Shown here: in pieces, positions 44,412 through 54,149 of the stretch
Layout of the letters: every line of letters begins with the position of its first letter
Numbering within the stretch: position 1 is the first letter of the stretch
Source of the DNA: Paenibacillus macerans
Lineage (GTDB): Bacteria; Bacillota; Bacilli; Paenibacillales; Paenibacillaceae
Direction of reading: 5' to 3'
Length of the DNA: 64,000 nt
Assembly: GCF_900454495.1 (NCBI RefSeq)
Contig: NZ_UGSI01000001.1
Span: forward strand, 4,776,501-4,840,500
Made by a program: the position numbers and the translations under genes
Notes under the pieces: model-generated
The model's database searches: none
What the model was told of the DNA's origin: nothing
Seen by the model: the letters and a program-made list of their open reading frames with translations, nothing else

Positions 44412-47400
44412 TTTTTAATCCACGCTCCGACGTGGGGTACGACATAGAGCTCATTTAAAAATAGTTTCAAGACATAGGCTTTCAATCCTCGCACCCGCGT
44501 AGGTGCGACCAAGCAAAAAGCCGCAGGATAATTCCCAGCGGCCTTTCAATCCACGCACCCACCTAGGGTGCGACCGGGGCAGCAGCCTTTACTCGGCCTT
44601 CAACGTCCCCTTTCAATCCACGCACCCACCTAGGGTGCGACAAGAAGTTTCGGGACCACAAAGATTTTGAGATTAACCTTTCAATCCACGCACCCACCTA
44701 GGGTGCGACAATTTCGAGGAACTGTTCTCGCAAACGATGTTACTGCTTTCAATCCACGCACCCACCTAGGGTGCGACCGGATAGATTCTCCCTTTGCAAT
44801 CCCGTTTGCTTCCCGCTTTCAATCCACGCACCCACCTAGGGTGCGACGCTATAGCCCAAGCCTTTAAATTGCGGCGCGTACTCGCCTTTCAATCCACGCA
44901 CCCACCTAGGGTGCGACATTTGTGCGGCGGCTCTTTCGACGCATATTCGTCCACTTTCAATCCACGCACCCACCTAGGGTGCGACTTCCGCGACCTGGAC
45001 GGGATCACGGCGGGCTTACACTTTCAATCCACGCACCCACCTAGGGTGCGACCTCCCTCCATTCCACTTCGTAGCCCAACTCCCGAAGCCTTTCAATCCA
45101 CGCACCCACCTAGGGTGCGACTTCAATTTTTTTTGCTCTCCGATCATTCCGACCGCTTTCAATCCACGCACCCACCTAGGGTGCGACTGCCCCTTCAAAG
45201 CCCGCTTTGCCACGTGCTTTTTCTTTCAATCCACGCACCCACCTAGGGTGCGACGCAATCGGCTCTAAAGTGTTGGGTCTTGGTGTATGCTTTCAATCCA
45301 CGCACCCACCTAGGGTGCGACTGTGATTGTTCCGTTCTCTGGGCGCCGTCTCCACTTTCAATCCACGCACCCACCTAGGGTGCGACTTTTTCTTGGCGCT
45401 TTTCTTCGCTTATTTTCCAACTTTCAATCCACGCACCCACCTAGGGTGCGACCATGTATTTTTTTGCAGTGCGTGGGTCTAGATCCTTTCAATCCACGCA
45501 CCCACCTAGGGTGCGACCATTTCCGCTATCTTGGCTATTTGGTTTGCCTACTTTCAATCCACGCACCCACCTAGGGTGCGACGGTGCGTTGTTGGCTGGC
45601 TATGGTCAAATATGACTTTCAATCCACGCACCCACCTAGGGTGCGACAAGGTCGAGATGATCACCGCTGACAAGGATGTTCACTTTCAATCCACGCACCC
45701 ACCTAGGGTGCGACGGCGCTAGAGGTACAGGCGGCGCAGTTACAGCACTTTCAATCCACGCACCCACCTAGGGTGCGACTGCTAGAGCTGCCCGTGAAGT
45801 TGCTACAAATACCGCTTTCAATCCACGCACCCACCTAGGGTGCGACAGTAACGATACTGACCAGCTTTGCAGATGCATCCACTTTCAATCCACGCACCCA
45901 CCTAGGGTGCGACCCTCCACGCTTCGCCCTTAATTGCTCCAGCATTTTCCCTTTCAATCCACGCACCCACCTAGGGTGCGACGGAAGCCTTTGACAAAGC
46001 ATATGCAGAGTTTCAGGCTTTCAATCCACGCACCCACCTAGGGTGCGACGGTTACTATGGCAGTAGTGGCCGACGAACTCGCGATCTTTCAATCCACGCA
46101 CCCACCTAGGGTGCGACGATAAATTTTGCTAAAAATTTTTGTAAGATAACTTGCTTTCAATCCACGCACCCACCTAGGGTGCGACGTGACCGGCAGTCCA
46201 GTAAAGCGGATAATTTCCTCTTTCAATCCACGCACCCACCTAGGGTGCGACTTTTTATGCGCTTTTAGACAGGAGTTGGACGGATGCTTTCAATCCACGC
46301 ACCCACCTAGGGTGCGACCTGGAGCTCAAAGCGTTCGGTCCTTCGATCCCCTCTTTCAATCCACGCACCCACCTAGGGTGCGACATGATGGAAGAGGGAA
46401 TTTGGATCGGACGCTTACTTTCAATCCACGCACCCACCTAGGGTGCGACGCTCGGGGTCAGATACTCTCCCTTGACCCAATCGAACTTTCAATCCACGCA
46501 CCCACCTAGGGTGCGACCCAAATTAAAGCGGCTACGGGTGCTTCCGCGGGGCTTTCAATCCACGCACCCACCTAGGGTGCGACTACATCAAGCGTTATGT
46601 TTTGAAGGATGGACGGGCTTTCAATCCACGCACCCACCTAGGGTGCGACGCGGGAATCTTTAAGGAGGCGAAATAATACGATCTTTCAATCCACGCACCC
46701 ACCTAGGGTGCGACCCAAGGCATCGCCTAGTGACGGCGATCCGTCGTGTTCCTTTCAATCCACGCACCCACCTAGGGTGCGACGGATCTGGAAGACAGGG
46801 TTATCAAGGCTTATGGCTTTCAATCCACGCACCCACCTAGGGTGCGACGCCTTGCCGCCCCGATGTTTAACCACCAGCCGGCACTTTCAATCCACGCACC
46901 CACCTAGGGTGCGACATTACACCTTCATTGTCAGCAAAATTAATTAATTCCTCTTTCAATCCACGCACCCACCTAGGGTGCGACCATCTGGAATAAGCGT
47001 AAACACATCGTCCGGGAACTTTCAATCCACGCACCCACCTAGGGTGCGACCGGAGTCTTTCGGCAGCTTCTTTATGATATCGATCTTTCAATCCACGCAC
47101 CCACCTAGGGTGCGACGGTTTGTGTGCGCCCTTTTTGCGATTCCAACCGTACTTTCAATCCACGCACCCACCTAGGGTGCGACCAGTCGAATACTCGACA
47201 GCTGTTCCGTTTATTCGCTTTCAATCCACGCACCCACCTAGGGTGCGACTGAAATCAGATAGCCGTTTTCATCAAGTACATGCTTTCAATCCACGCACCC
47301 ACCTAGGGTGCGACTATCTCCTATCCGAAGTAGAACGACTACAAACGGACTTTCAATCCACGCACCCACCTAGGGTGCGACGGCGCTTGATCTCGGTCAA

Positions 47401-48446
47401 TTGCAGATCATCAACCTTTCAATCCACGCACCCACCTAGGGTGCGACGATAGATCGGCCTTTTCGGCAGCATGTGCATTTCTTTCAATCCACGCACCCAC
47501 CTAGGGTGCGACCCAATAGGCAAGCTCAATCACGCTGCCATTAATCTTTCAATCCACGCACCCACCTAGGGTGCGACTCAATACGACCGCGCCAGTTTGG
47601 TCCCGTAATTGCCTTTCAATCCACGCACCCACCTAGGGTGCGACTTGAGGTCGGTTCCAACCTGCCTTACGCCAAATATCTCTTTCAATCCACGCACCCA
47701 CCTAGGGTGCGACCTTGGCTTTAAGTCGGCCATCCTCGCACATCCGCTCTTTCAATCCACGCACCCACCTAGGGTGCGACAGCGTTTTTAAGATTCCCGG
47801 CAACGGGATTCACCCTTTCAATCCACGCACCCACCTAGGGTGCGACAGCAATGTTTCGCATCACGCTGGAGTCCGTCCGCTTTCAATCCACGCACCCACC
47901 TAGGGTGCGACATGCTCCTAAAAGACGTGGTGGAAGAAATCCAACTTTCAATCCACGCACCCACCTAGGGTGCGACCTTGATATATATTGCAAAATCAAG
48001 CCGCAAACAGGGCTTTCAATCCACGCACCCACCTAGGGTGCGACGCGGTCAATCCCGGCTTGATGGGTATAAGTCACAAGCTTTCAATCCACGCACCCAC
48101 CTAGGGTGCGACTATTGTCCAGCCGTCTAAATGCTGTTTTACTTCCACTTTCAATCCACGCACCCACCTAGGGTGCGACCCCTTCCACGACTACATCAGA
48201 TAAGTCAGAGCGAGCTTTCAATCCACGCACCCACCTAGGGTGCGACGCCTAAAGCAGCAGATACAGCGGTGACGCCAAAACTTTCAATCCACGCACCCAC
48301 CTAGGGTGCGACCGACCAAAAGGTGCAGCAGGAGATGCAGCAACGCCTTTCAATCCACGCACCCACCTAGGGTGCGACCTGACCGCTGTCGCCGCTGCCG
48401 TAGTATTTGAGCAACTTTCAATCCACGCACCCACCTAGGGTGCGAC
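44412..48446 (-). CRISPR. CRISPR array 1, type I-C, 59 canonical + 2 degenerate repeats
   Basis: Canonical 32-bp repeats run from 44543 to 48446, spaced 65-69 bp, with spacers of 33-37 bp. On the plus strand the repeat starts CTTTCAATCCACGCACCC, has loop ACCTA and ends GGGTGCGAC. Read on the minus strand it ends in GTGGATTGAAAG, as in type I-C. All 59 look identical. Two decayed repeats lie at the leader-distal end: 44479-44509 (loop GCGTA, one base short) and 44412-44443 (heavily mutated). The array lies directly downstream of cas2 and is transcribed in the same direction. I see no spacer matching this window by eye, but did not test it. Confidence 0.97.
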
Positions 48447-48616
48447 TCCGATTTCTAACAGAATATGGATTATAAATTACATATTCTGTATTAAAATCTA
48501 ATTTTCCGACTAGTTTTAAACAAATAGAATGGATTTATTTTACTATTATTCAAATGTAATGCAATCATTTTGGTGCGAATCCCCCGGGAAAATCATGTTC
48601 GCTTCACATTCGCACT
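48447..48616 (-). promoter_or_regulatory. Leader of CRISPR array 1
   Basis: AT-rich 170-bp region between cas2 and the first repeat. It contains GGTGCGAAT (48572-48580) and the near-inverted ATTCGCACT (48608-48616) around CCCCCGGG. The inner repeat begins 125 bp after the array edge. The same element at the same distance occurs beside array 2. The distal half-site overlaps the cas2 stop codon. Confidence 0.85.
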
Positions 48617-48905
48617 ACAAAATCAAAGGCCCCTCCAAATCAAGAGAGGCTTTGATACCTACATGTTCCACCTTGTTTTTATACTGGTTGCCCAACTGGT
48701 AAAATCGCAGGCTGTCCTGCTCCGGATCGATTAATTCGATCAGCTTAATTTTAAGCGCGGCCCATTCCGCCGCATCTACGATACATTCAAATACGGAGTT
48801 CTGCACGCGCTGCCCGTAATTCTGACAGGCCTTGGCAACCTGGCGAAGCCGTCTTTGTCCCGCGGCATTCACCGTACTCACATCGTAAGTAATCAATACC
48901 AGCAT
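48615..48905 (-). CDS. cas2: Cas2, CRISPR adaptation protein
   Basis: A 96-residue Cas2 of the type I-C class. MLVLITYDVSTVNAAGQRRL carries the conserved Asp after the first strand, and NYGQRVQNSVFECIVDAAEW the second signature. It forms the integration complex with Cas1 (and Cas4). It starts eleven bases after cas1 ends and is the last gene of the operon. Confidence 0.95.
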   Translation of the reverse strand: MLVLITYDVSTVNAAGQRRLRQVAKACQNYGQRVQNSVFECIVDAAEWAALKIKLIELIDPEQDSLRFYQLGNQYKNKVEHVGIKASLDLEGPLIL

Positions 48906-48915
48906 TCATAATCAC

Positions 48916-49947
48916 CTACTTCCACAGAAATGGAGGGTATTCGTCGAGATCGCCGCGCAGGTATCGTGCCAGCAGCAAAGACTGAACATGCGGTACCAGT
49001 CCCCATGCAATGTTTTCCCCCAGATAAGGATGAGTGATCTTCTCCTGCTTCCTGGTTTGCCATGCGGTTAGGAACTTTTTTCGGGCTTCCTCCGTCAGCA
49101 GCACAGCTCCATTCTCTTTACGCACAAAGTCGTCAGCGTTCATGACTTTTTTATTGATGAGGGATAGGACAAAACGGTCGGCATAAATACCGCGAAGCTC
49201 TTCCATCACATCCAGGGCCAGGGACGCTCGTCCCGGGCGATCACGATGCAGAAATCCTACGTAGGCATCTAGCCCAACACCTTCCAACGCGGAGGCCGTA
49301 TCATTCGCCAGCAAGGTATATGCGAGCGACATCATGGCATTGACGTTATCCAGCGGAGGCCTGCGAGAACGTGTATGGAAGTAAAAATCCTCTTTTTGCT
49401 GCAAAATCATCGAATCCAACAGTTTATTGTAACTTAGCGCCGCCTGGCCTTCCAGCCCTCGCAACCGCTCTAAGTCCTCGCATTCACGGATATCATTCAT
49501 TAACTCCGACAATTGAAACGAAGCTTCCTTAAACTGTGCGACATCGATCCGCAAAGGGTAGTCCCGAGTCATTCTTTCAAGCATCCATTTGTGATTAAAT
49601 ACCTTGCCTAAAATAAAATTACGAGCCACTCTAGCGGATAAAGCCTCATCCTCCGAAACGGCATACTGTTTCTTGCGCAACACCACGTTTCCACGACTGG
49701 CGCCGATCACTCTAGCCAAGAATCTCCCATTCATCGTCATAAACACGATGGAGATGTTCCTCTCCGCGCAATAACCCATAAGGGCAGGACTTGCCCCCGT
49801 ATAGCCAAAGGCCACAATTGATTCCAGATTATGCAGCGGCAATCGCCCCAGTTTTTCCTGCTCCTTCAAAAGCACAATGTTATCGCCATCGAGCGATAAA
49901 TAAACGTCCGGCTGGTTAATGAACAGCGTGTTCAGCAGCTTCTTCAT
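48916..49947 (-). CDS. cas1: Cas1, CRISPR integrase
   Basis: A 343-residue Cas1 of the I-C type. The three metal ligands are visible: Glu in LRGLEGQAALSYNKLL, His in YVGFLHRDRPGRASLA, and Asp in LALDVMEELRGIYAD. The N-terminal beta domain begins MKKLLNTLFINQPDVYLSLD. The start overlaps the end of cas4 by four bases (ATGA), so the two are translated together. Integrates new spacers with Cas2. Confidence 0.96.
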   Translation of the reverse strand: MKKLLNTLFINQPDVYLSLDGDNIVLLKEQEKLGRLPLHNLESIVAFGYTGASPALMGYCAERNISIVFMTMNGRFLARVIGASRGNVVLRKKQYAVSEDEALSARVARNFILGKVFNHKWMLERMTRDYPLRIDVAQFKEASFQLSELMNDIRECEDLERLRGLEGQAALSYNKLLDSMILQQKEDFYFHTRSRRPPLDNVNAMMSLAYTLLANDTASALEGVGLDAYVGFLHRDRPGRASLALDVMEELRGIYADRFVLSLINKKVMNADDFVRKENGAVLLTEEARKKFLTAWQTRKQEKITHPYLGENIAWGLVPHVQSLLLARYLRGDLDEYPPFLWK

Positions 49948-50603
49948 TCCTTCATTTTCCCTTCAATATAGCTTTTCACCGAACGCTTATTCAGAACTTC
50001 CGGCAGGCAAACCGATTTCAAAGAACAACTATTGCAAAAAGCCCCCGTTTTCACTCTGGGCGTATACCTTCTATCATAATAATTTCGCATTTCTGCCACG
50101 ATGCTCCTCACACTGTTCTTCAGCTCAACGGTTAGAGGCACCTCAACCCGATGTTTGATTTCATTGTAAAACATATAACCGACCGGAATGGAGCAAAGCA
50201 GCATTTCCTCTAAACAAATGGCCTGCGCCGCAAGCTGTAAAATATCCGCGTCATTCTTTTTGGGCTTGCCCCGTTTATATTCTACAGGACAAGCCTTGTA
50301 TTTCCCCTCGGCCTCACGGATTTCAACTCCGTCATCATCCCGGACAAACTCAACCACATCGCAGATCCCCGTGATTTTCAGCTCCTCGGATTTTACCGGG
50401 AGCGCGCGTACGACCAGCTTATCGCCGCGCTTTTCTCTCACAAATGGCTGATCGGCTTTACGGTGAAGATGCTGGCCTTCGATGGTTCCGACATTCTCTT
50501 CCCATTGCTGTTCGATATGAATTAATGCCCATTGCCGTTTGCAAAATTGAAAATGTTGAATGCCGGACAGCATCAAATAATCGTCATCCCGATTAGCGTC
50601 CAT
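49944..50603 (-). CDS. cas4: Cas4, RecB-like exonuclease for PAM selection
   Basis: A 219-residue Cas4 if started at the ATG at 50603; a TTG at 50615 with a 23-bp overlap is the alternative. It begins MDANRDDDYLMLSGIQHFQF then CKRQWALIHIEQQW, with the first iron-sulfur Cys. The nuclease core is CPVEYKRGKPKKNDADIL then QLAAQAICLEEML, and the last three Cys lie in FCNSCSLKSVCLPEV. Cas4 trims prespacers and sets PAM choice in I-C systems. Translation is coupled to cas7. Confidence 0.93.
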   Translation of the reverse strand: MDANRDDDYLMLSGIQHFQFCKRQWALIHIEQQWEENVGTIEGQHLHRKADQPFVREKRGDKLVVRALPVKSEELKITGICDVVEFVRDDDGVEIREAEGKYKACPVEYKRGKPKKNDADILQLAAQAICLEEMLLCSIPVGYMFYNEIKHRVEVPLTVELKNSVRSIVAEMRNYYDRRYTPRVKTGAFCNSCSLKSVCLPEVLNKRSVKSYIEGKMKE

Positions 50604-51456
50604 CCAGAACTTCAACCTTTAGCCCGTCTAATTCGTCTAGTTCGATGGCATAATCCGCAAAGGATCTCGGTTCCTCGGCCTTCGCTTTTACTTTCAATGA
50701 ACGGTGCACTTTGGCCGAAGAGTATTGTCCCAATTTAGAGTTATGCTCCCACCAAAACACCTTATGGACCTCCATGCTGCCTTCCGGTCTGGCGGAGGAC
50801 AAATCATTTTCAAAGAGGGTTAGGAGCGCCTGCTTGATTTTCTCCGCATCTTCATTCGTAAAGCCGGTTTTCTCCGCCAGCTGCGTATTGATGCTTCCAT
50901 AAAAAACATAAATTCCAAAATCAACGCGGTGCTTCATCCCCATCGTGTCCGAACCCCGGTCTTTGCCTGGTTCCGAATTCACGCTCTTGGTGATCTGCAT
51001 GCTCGTAATATCGATGGGATCCACACTTCTGGCCGTATGAATGGATACGGGACCTCTTACCCCGACCGAGACACCCCCGCCGTTTCCTGATCCTTTAAAA
51101 GCAAATACTTGTCCGAAGCTGCGTACATCGATCCATTCCTCACAAGCCGCCTTGGCAACATCATCACTGGAGCTCGTTTTCGCTTTCAAGATTTGACTGA
51201 GCTTGGCATTGCCCTCGGCCCGCTCTCTTAAGCTTCCATATTCATCCACCTTGCGATCGTTCGATTGCACAAAAATAGTCTCCCCCATATCCTGCAACCG
51301 ATTTCTAATCTTGCGTTTAAGCGCCACATCCGAAATTTCACCATAACCGTCATAGTTTTGTCTCGGACGGTTTCCGTTCAACGGGTCCCCGTTAGGGTTG
51401 GCACAGGTGACCGACAGGACAACGGCAAAGTCGATTTTATGATCTAAACTGCTCAT
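50593..51456 (-). CDS. cas7c: Cas7 (Csd2), Cascade backbone
   Basis: A 287-residue RAMP-type protein from the ATG at 51456 (GAGGAG in the end of cas8c). It begins VVLSVTCANPNGDPLNGNRP then RQNYDGYGEISDVALKRKIR, both Csd2 hallmarks, with SIHTARSVDPIDITSMQITK later. Several copies coat the crRNA in Cascade. An in-frame TTG two codons upstream exists. Confidence 0.95.
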   Translation of the reverse strand: MSSLDHKIDFAVVLSVTCANPNGDPLNGNRPRQNYDGYGEISDVALKRKIRNRLQDMGETIFVQSNDRKVDEYGSLRERAEGNAKLSQILKAKTSSSDDVAKAACEEWIDVRSFGQVFAFKGSGNGGGVSVGVRGPVSIHTARSVDPIDITSMQITKSVNSEPGKDRGSDTMGMKHRVDFGIYVFYGSINTQLAEKTGFTNEDAEKIKQALLTLFENDLSSARPEGSMEVHKVFWWEHNSKLGQYSSAKVHRSLKVKAKAEEPRSFADYAIELDELDGLKVEVLDGR

Positions 51457-51462
51457 TTTCAA

Positions 51463-53388
51463 TCACTCCTCATGATTTGATACTTCCGCTTCAGCGGCAT
51501 CATCGTGATTTTGACTTTGATAGAGAGCGTGTCTTTGGCTGTAAAATCCGAGCAAATACTTACCGGTTAACGGCCTGTTGTTAAAATCCTCCGGCTTGAA
51601 CTTATATCCGATTTCATCGATGATTTTAGTCCATTTCGTGGCGTATACACCCAATCGGGCCTGGTAAGGCTGCAAGCTTTCCTGAATCACTCGCCAGGTC
51701 CGCTCAGGATGCTTGGAGAACGAGTTCATGTAACGGATGGCATTGGTGGCCCGTTTCTCCTCTTTTCCCAGCGCACGTCTTTCGAGCACATCCGCTACAG
51801 CCAGCAAACGTCCGAACAAGTAACTGCGGTCATCGTTGTTTTCATCGAGTGCCAATCCGATCCCCTCCCGTTGATCCGTTAAATGTTTATTAATTAAAGC
51901 GCAAGCGATGCTAAGCGTCTTCTCCCATTCCCAGTTCTCCATGGCTACAGGGTTGGAAGCCCGGTTGAATACGCTTGTAATGATATCTATCGGAACCCTC
52001 GCACCATCCACGATGCACGGAAGCATACGCTCCATCAGCCCTTTGACGACTTTATCCCCGGCCCGGGGGCCATAAGCGGCCAAAGCGATGTCCCTGGTAG
52101 CCGGAGCTCCATAAAAAGCAACAAATTCGTTATTGTTGTTTTTCCGGTACCGGTGCAGCCAGGCACAAGTGGTATGCCACTCGGCAAGGCGGTCCAGATA
52201 CAATTCCTTATCCATATTCCGAAAATAAAGTACAGCCATGCGGCCGGTCGTTGCCGAATCGAGCACCAGGATATTGACGGCCGATTGGAACCGGCCTTCC
52301 GCTCCGTCTCCCAATTTATTTTTGTATCCGTCCAAGGCTTTAGCCACTTCGCGTGCCAACGCTTCATGGGTATTGGACTTATGAACCACGGTTGGTATGG
52401 CCTCCGGATCCAACGCAAACGTGTCCTCCGACGGGTCAGGAATATACAATGCATCGTTGCCCCATACCAAAAAAACCCGCTGATCGATCATCTTACCTTG
52501 GCGGTTAATGAGCCACTTCAGGGCATTGTGCGCTTTTTGCGAAACCTCGTAGCTGATGCTTGCGGCATCCCTGCTCTGAATAAACCGCCCACGGAAGGTA
52601 AATCCGGTGGTATCGTTCGCCGAAATGAGCTTGGCCTTGTCTGCCGGATTACGAATTTTGTTCGCATGTCTGTCCGTACTGGGAAGCTTCTTTCCCGTGA
52701 CATAGCAAATGTCTTCATCCCCCAACCGCTCCGCATAATAGGCGATGAAGGAATCGAATACTTCCTGATCCTTCCACACGTCGGTTAAAATCCGGTCAGG
52801 CGAATACACATTAAACCGCACAAAAGCGCTGGTCTGATCTCCTGCAACCACTCCGAAAATAGCGGGCTTTTCGGGATAAAGCACTTCGTATTTCTTGTCC
52901 CATTTATCGATAAGACGGTTATCCTCATCAACGGCAACAATTTGTTTATAATTCACTAAATCATGAATCAACGTTCTTTTGCTGAGATAACGGTAAATGC
53001 TCACCACTTTAGGATGGGCGTATGGGGATTCCGCCCAATTCTGCAGTTCTTGTATGTAAGTTTCAAAAGGCTCGTCCCCCTTGACTTGTCCACCGTAAGC
53101 CACGAAATCCCCCGCTACATAGCTTAATTTGTCATGCAGCGGATAAGGGGCAATGACGGAACCGGCTCTGCTCGCTGATTTCTCCGTACAGGGAATTAAA
53201 GTAATTTCGTCGATCACTGAGGCGGAGTGGAACTCTCCTTCTTCCGTGACACGCACTTCAATGTGCGCTTTTTGGGTCGTATGCGATACGGGGAGGAGTG
53301 TATATTCCCGGTCGTTTTTTAGTTCGACCTCGCCTACACGATCCCGGTTGGACTCATAGGTTTCATACAAACTGAGCAGCCAGCTCAT
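51463..53388 (-). CDS. cas8c: Cas8c (Csd1), large Cascade subunit
   Basis: A 641-residue Csd1/Cas8c from the ATG at 53388, which overlaps the cas5 stop (ATGA). It begins MSWLLSLYETYESNRDRVGE, a typical Csd1 start. Family landmarks include FVRFNVYSPDRILTDVWKDQ, DICYVTGKKLPSTDRHANKI and a C-terminal helical region acting as the small subunit. It recognises the PAM in target DNA and recruits Cas3. Confidence 0.94.
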   Translation of the reverse strand: MSWLLSLYETYESNRDRVGEVELKNDREYTLLPVSHTTQKAHIEVRVTEEGEFHSASVIDEITLIPCTEKSASRAGSVIAPYPLHDKLSYVAGDFVAYGGQVKGDEPFETYIQELQNWAESPYAHPKVVSIYRYLSKRTLIHDLVNYKQIVAVDEDNRLIDKWDKKYEVLYPEKPAIFGVVAGDQTSAFVRFNVYSPDRILTDVWKDQEVFDSFIAYYAERLGDEDICYVTGKKLPSTDRHANKIRNPADKAKLISANDTTGFTFRGRFIQSRDAASISYEVSQKAHNALKWLINRQGKMIDQRVFLVWGNDALYIPDPSEDTFALDPEAIPTVVHKSNTHEALAREVAKALDGYKNKLGDGAEGRFQSAVNILVLDSATTGRMAVLYFRNMDKELYLDRLAEWHTTCAWLHRYRKNNNNEFVAFYGAPATRDIALAAYGPRAGDKVVKGLMERMLPCIVDGARVPIDIITSVFNRASNPVAMENWEWEKTLSIACALINKHLTDQREGIGLALDENNDDRSYLFGRLLAVADVLERRALGKEEKRATNAIRYMNSFSKHPERTWRVIQESLQPYQARLGVYATKWTKIIDEIGYKFKPEDFNNRPLTGKYLLGFYSQRHALYQSQNHDDAAEAEVSNHEE

Positions 53389-54107
53389 TGTTTTCCCTCC
53401 TCTCCCCAACTGGCCAACAATTGATCTGCCGATTCTACATTGTTCGCATCAAAAGCTTTTGGGTGCATCTCCGAAATCACGCGAACCTGCGTACATGCCT
53501 CCGGTCTTAAGAAATCAATGATTCCATTTTTCATCACCGGTTGCCACAATCGGACCTCCAGTTGATTTCTGCCGGTTTCATCCGGATAGTTAATGCCATG
53601 CACCATCGTACCCAGGTGAATTTCGCCGTAGTTGTCGTAAAAGCTCTCGCCTTCACCGAACACGCATGGCTCAACGTATCCTTGGCACTCTCGCGTTCCA
53701 AGAAAAATATCTCGCCGGCCTCCCGCCTGAACACTGCGTTTTAATATGTTATGGTGCTTATGTTCGTTACGGTCAAAGGCCATGTCCGGGCGGTTAAGGT
53801 TGAATTCGAAGTGACATCTGACTTGATAATGGACATCTTTAAGGTAGGTATAGTTAGCGAGTGTATTGCCGCCACTATAGTCAATGGGGCGGATCCCCTT
53901 CGACTCCATTCGAATCGGATTCATTACCCGGACGGCGTCAACGATCATGATGAGGGTGGGCTTCCAGTAAATGCTCTCTACGATCCCTTTGAGCGCCTGG
54001 TAGGTAGGAACCTGATAACTTAACTTTTCACCGCCAAGTTTCGTAAGCGGATCGGTAAACAACGCGTAATTCCCGTATACGGAGAATTCCACCGAGTTTC
54101 GGATCAT
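53385..54107 (-). CDS. cas5c: Cas5c (Cas5d), crRNA-processing endoribonuclease
   Basis: A 240-residue Cas5 of the I-C class. In this type Cas5 replaces Cas6. The residues known to be needed in the Bacillus halodurans enzyme (Tyr46, Lys116, His117) correspond to Tyr47 in GIVESIYWKP and Lys117-His118 in FDRNEHKHHNILKR. The N-terminus SVEFSVYGNYALFTDPLTKL is also typical. It must process repeats with both loop forms present in the two arrays. Confidence 0.95.
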   Translation of the reverse strand: MIRNSVEFSVYGNYALFTDPLTKLGGEKLSYQVPTYQALKGIVESIYWKPTLIMIVDAVRVMNPIRMESKGIRPIDYSGGNTLANYTYLKDVHYQVRCHFEFNLNRPDMAFDRNEHKHHNILKRSVQAGGRRDIFLGTRECQGYVEPCVFGEGESFYDNYGEIHLGTMVHGINYPDETGRNQLEVRLWQPVMKNGIIDFLRPEACTQVRVISEMHPKAFDANNVESADQLLASWGEEGKQ

Positions 54108-54149
54108 ATGGACTCACCTCCTTTCGTGGCTTGGGATATTTAACTGTCA

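Noticed and set aside
44667..48434. Repetitive protein frames such as FQSTHPPRVR and FNPRTHLGCD across array 1 and the matching antisense frames
   Set aside because: They are translations of CRISPR repeats in different frames; spacers differ and no ribosome sites exist.
44543..48446. Self-targeting spacers
   Set aside because: No match to the rest of the window was noticed by eye, but a full search was not possible.
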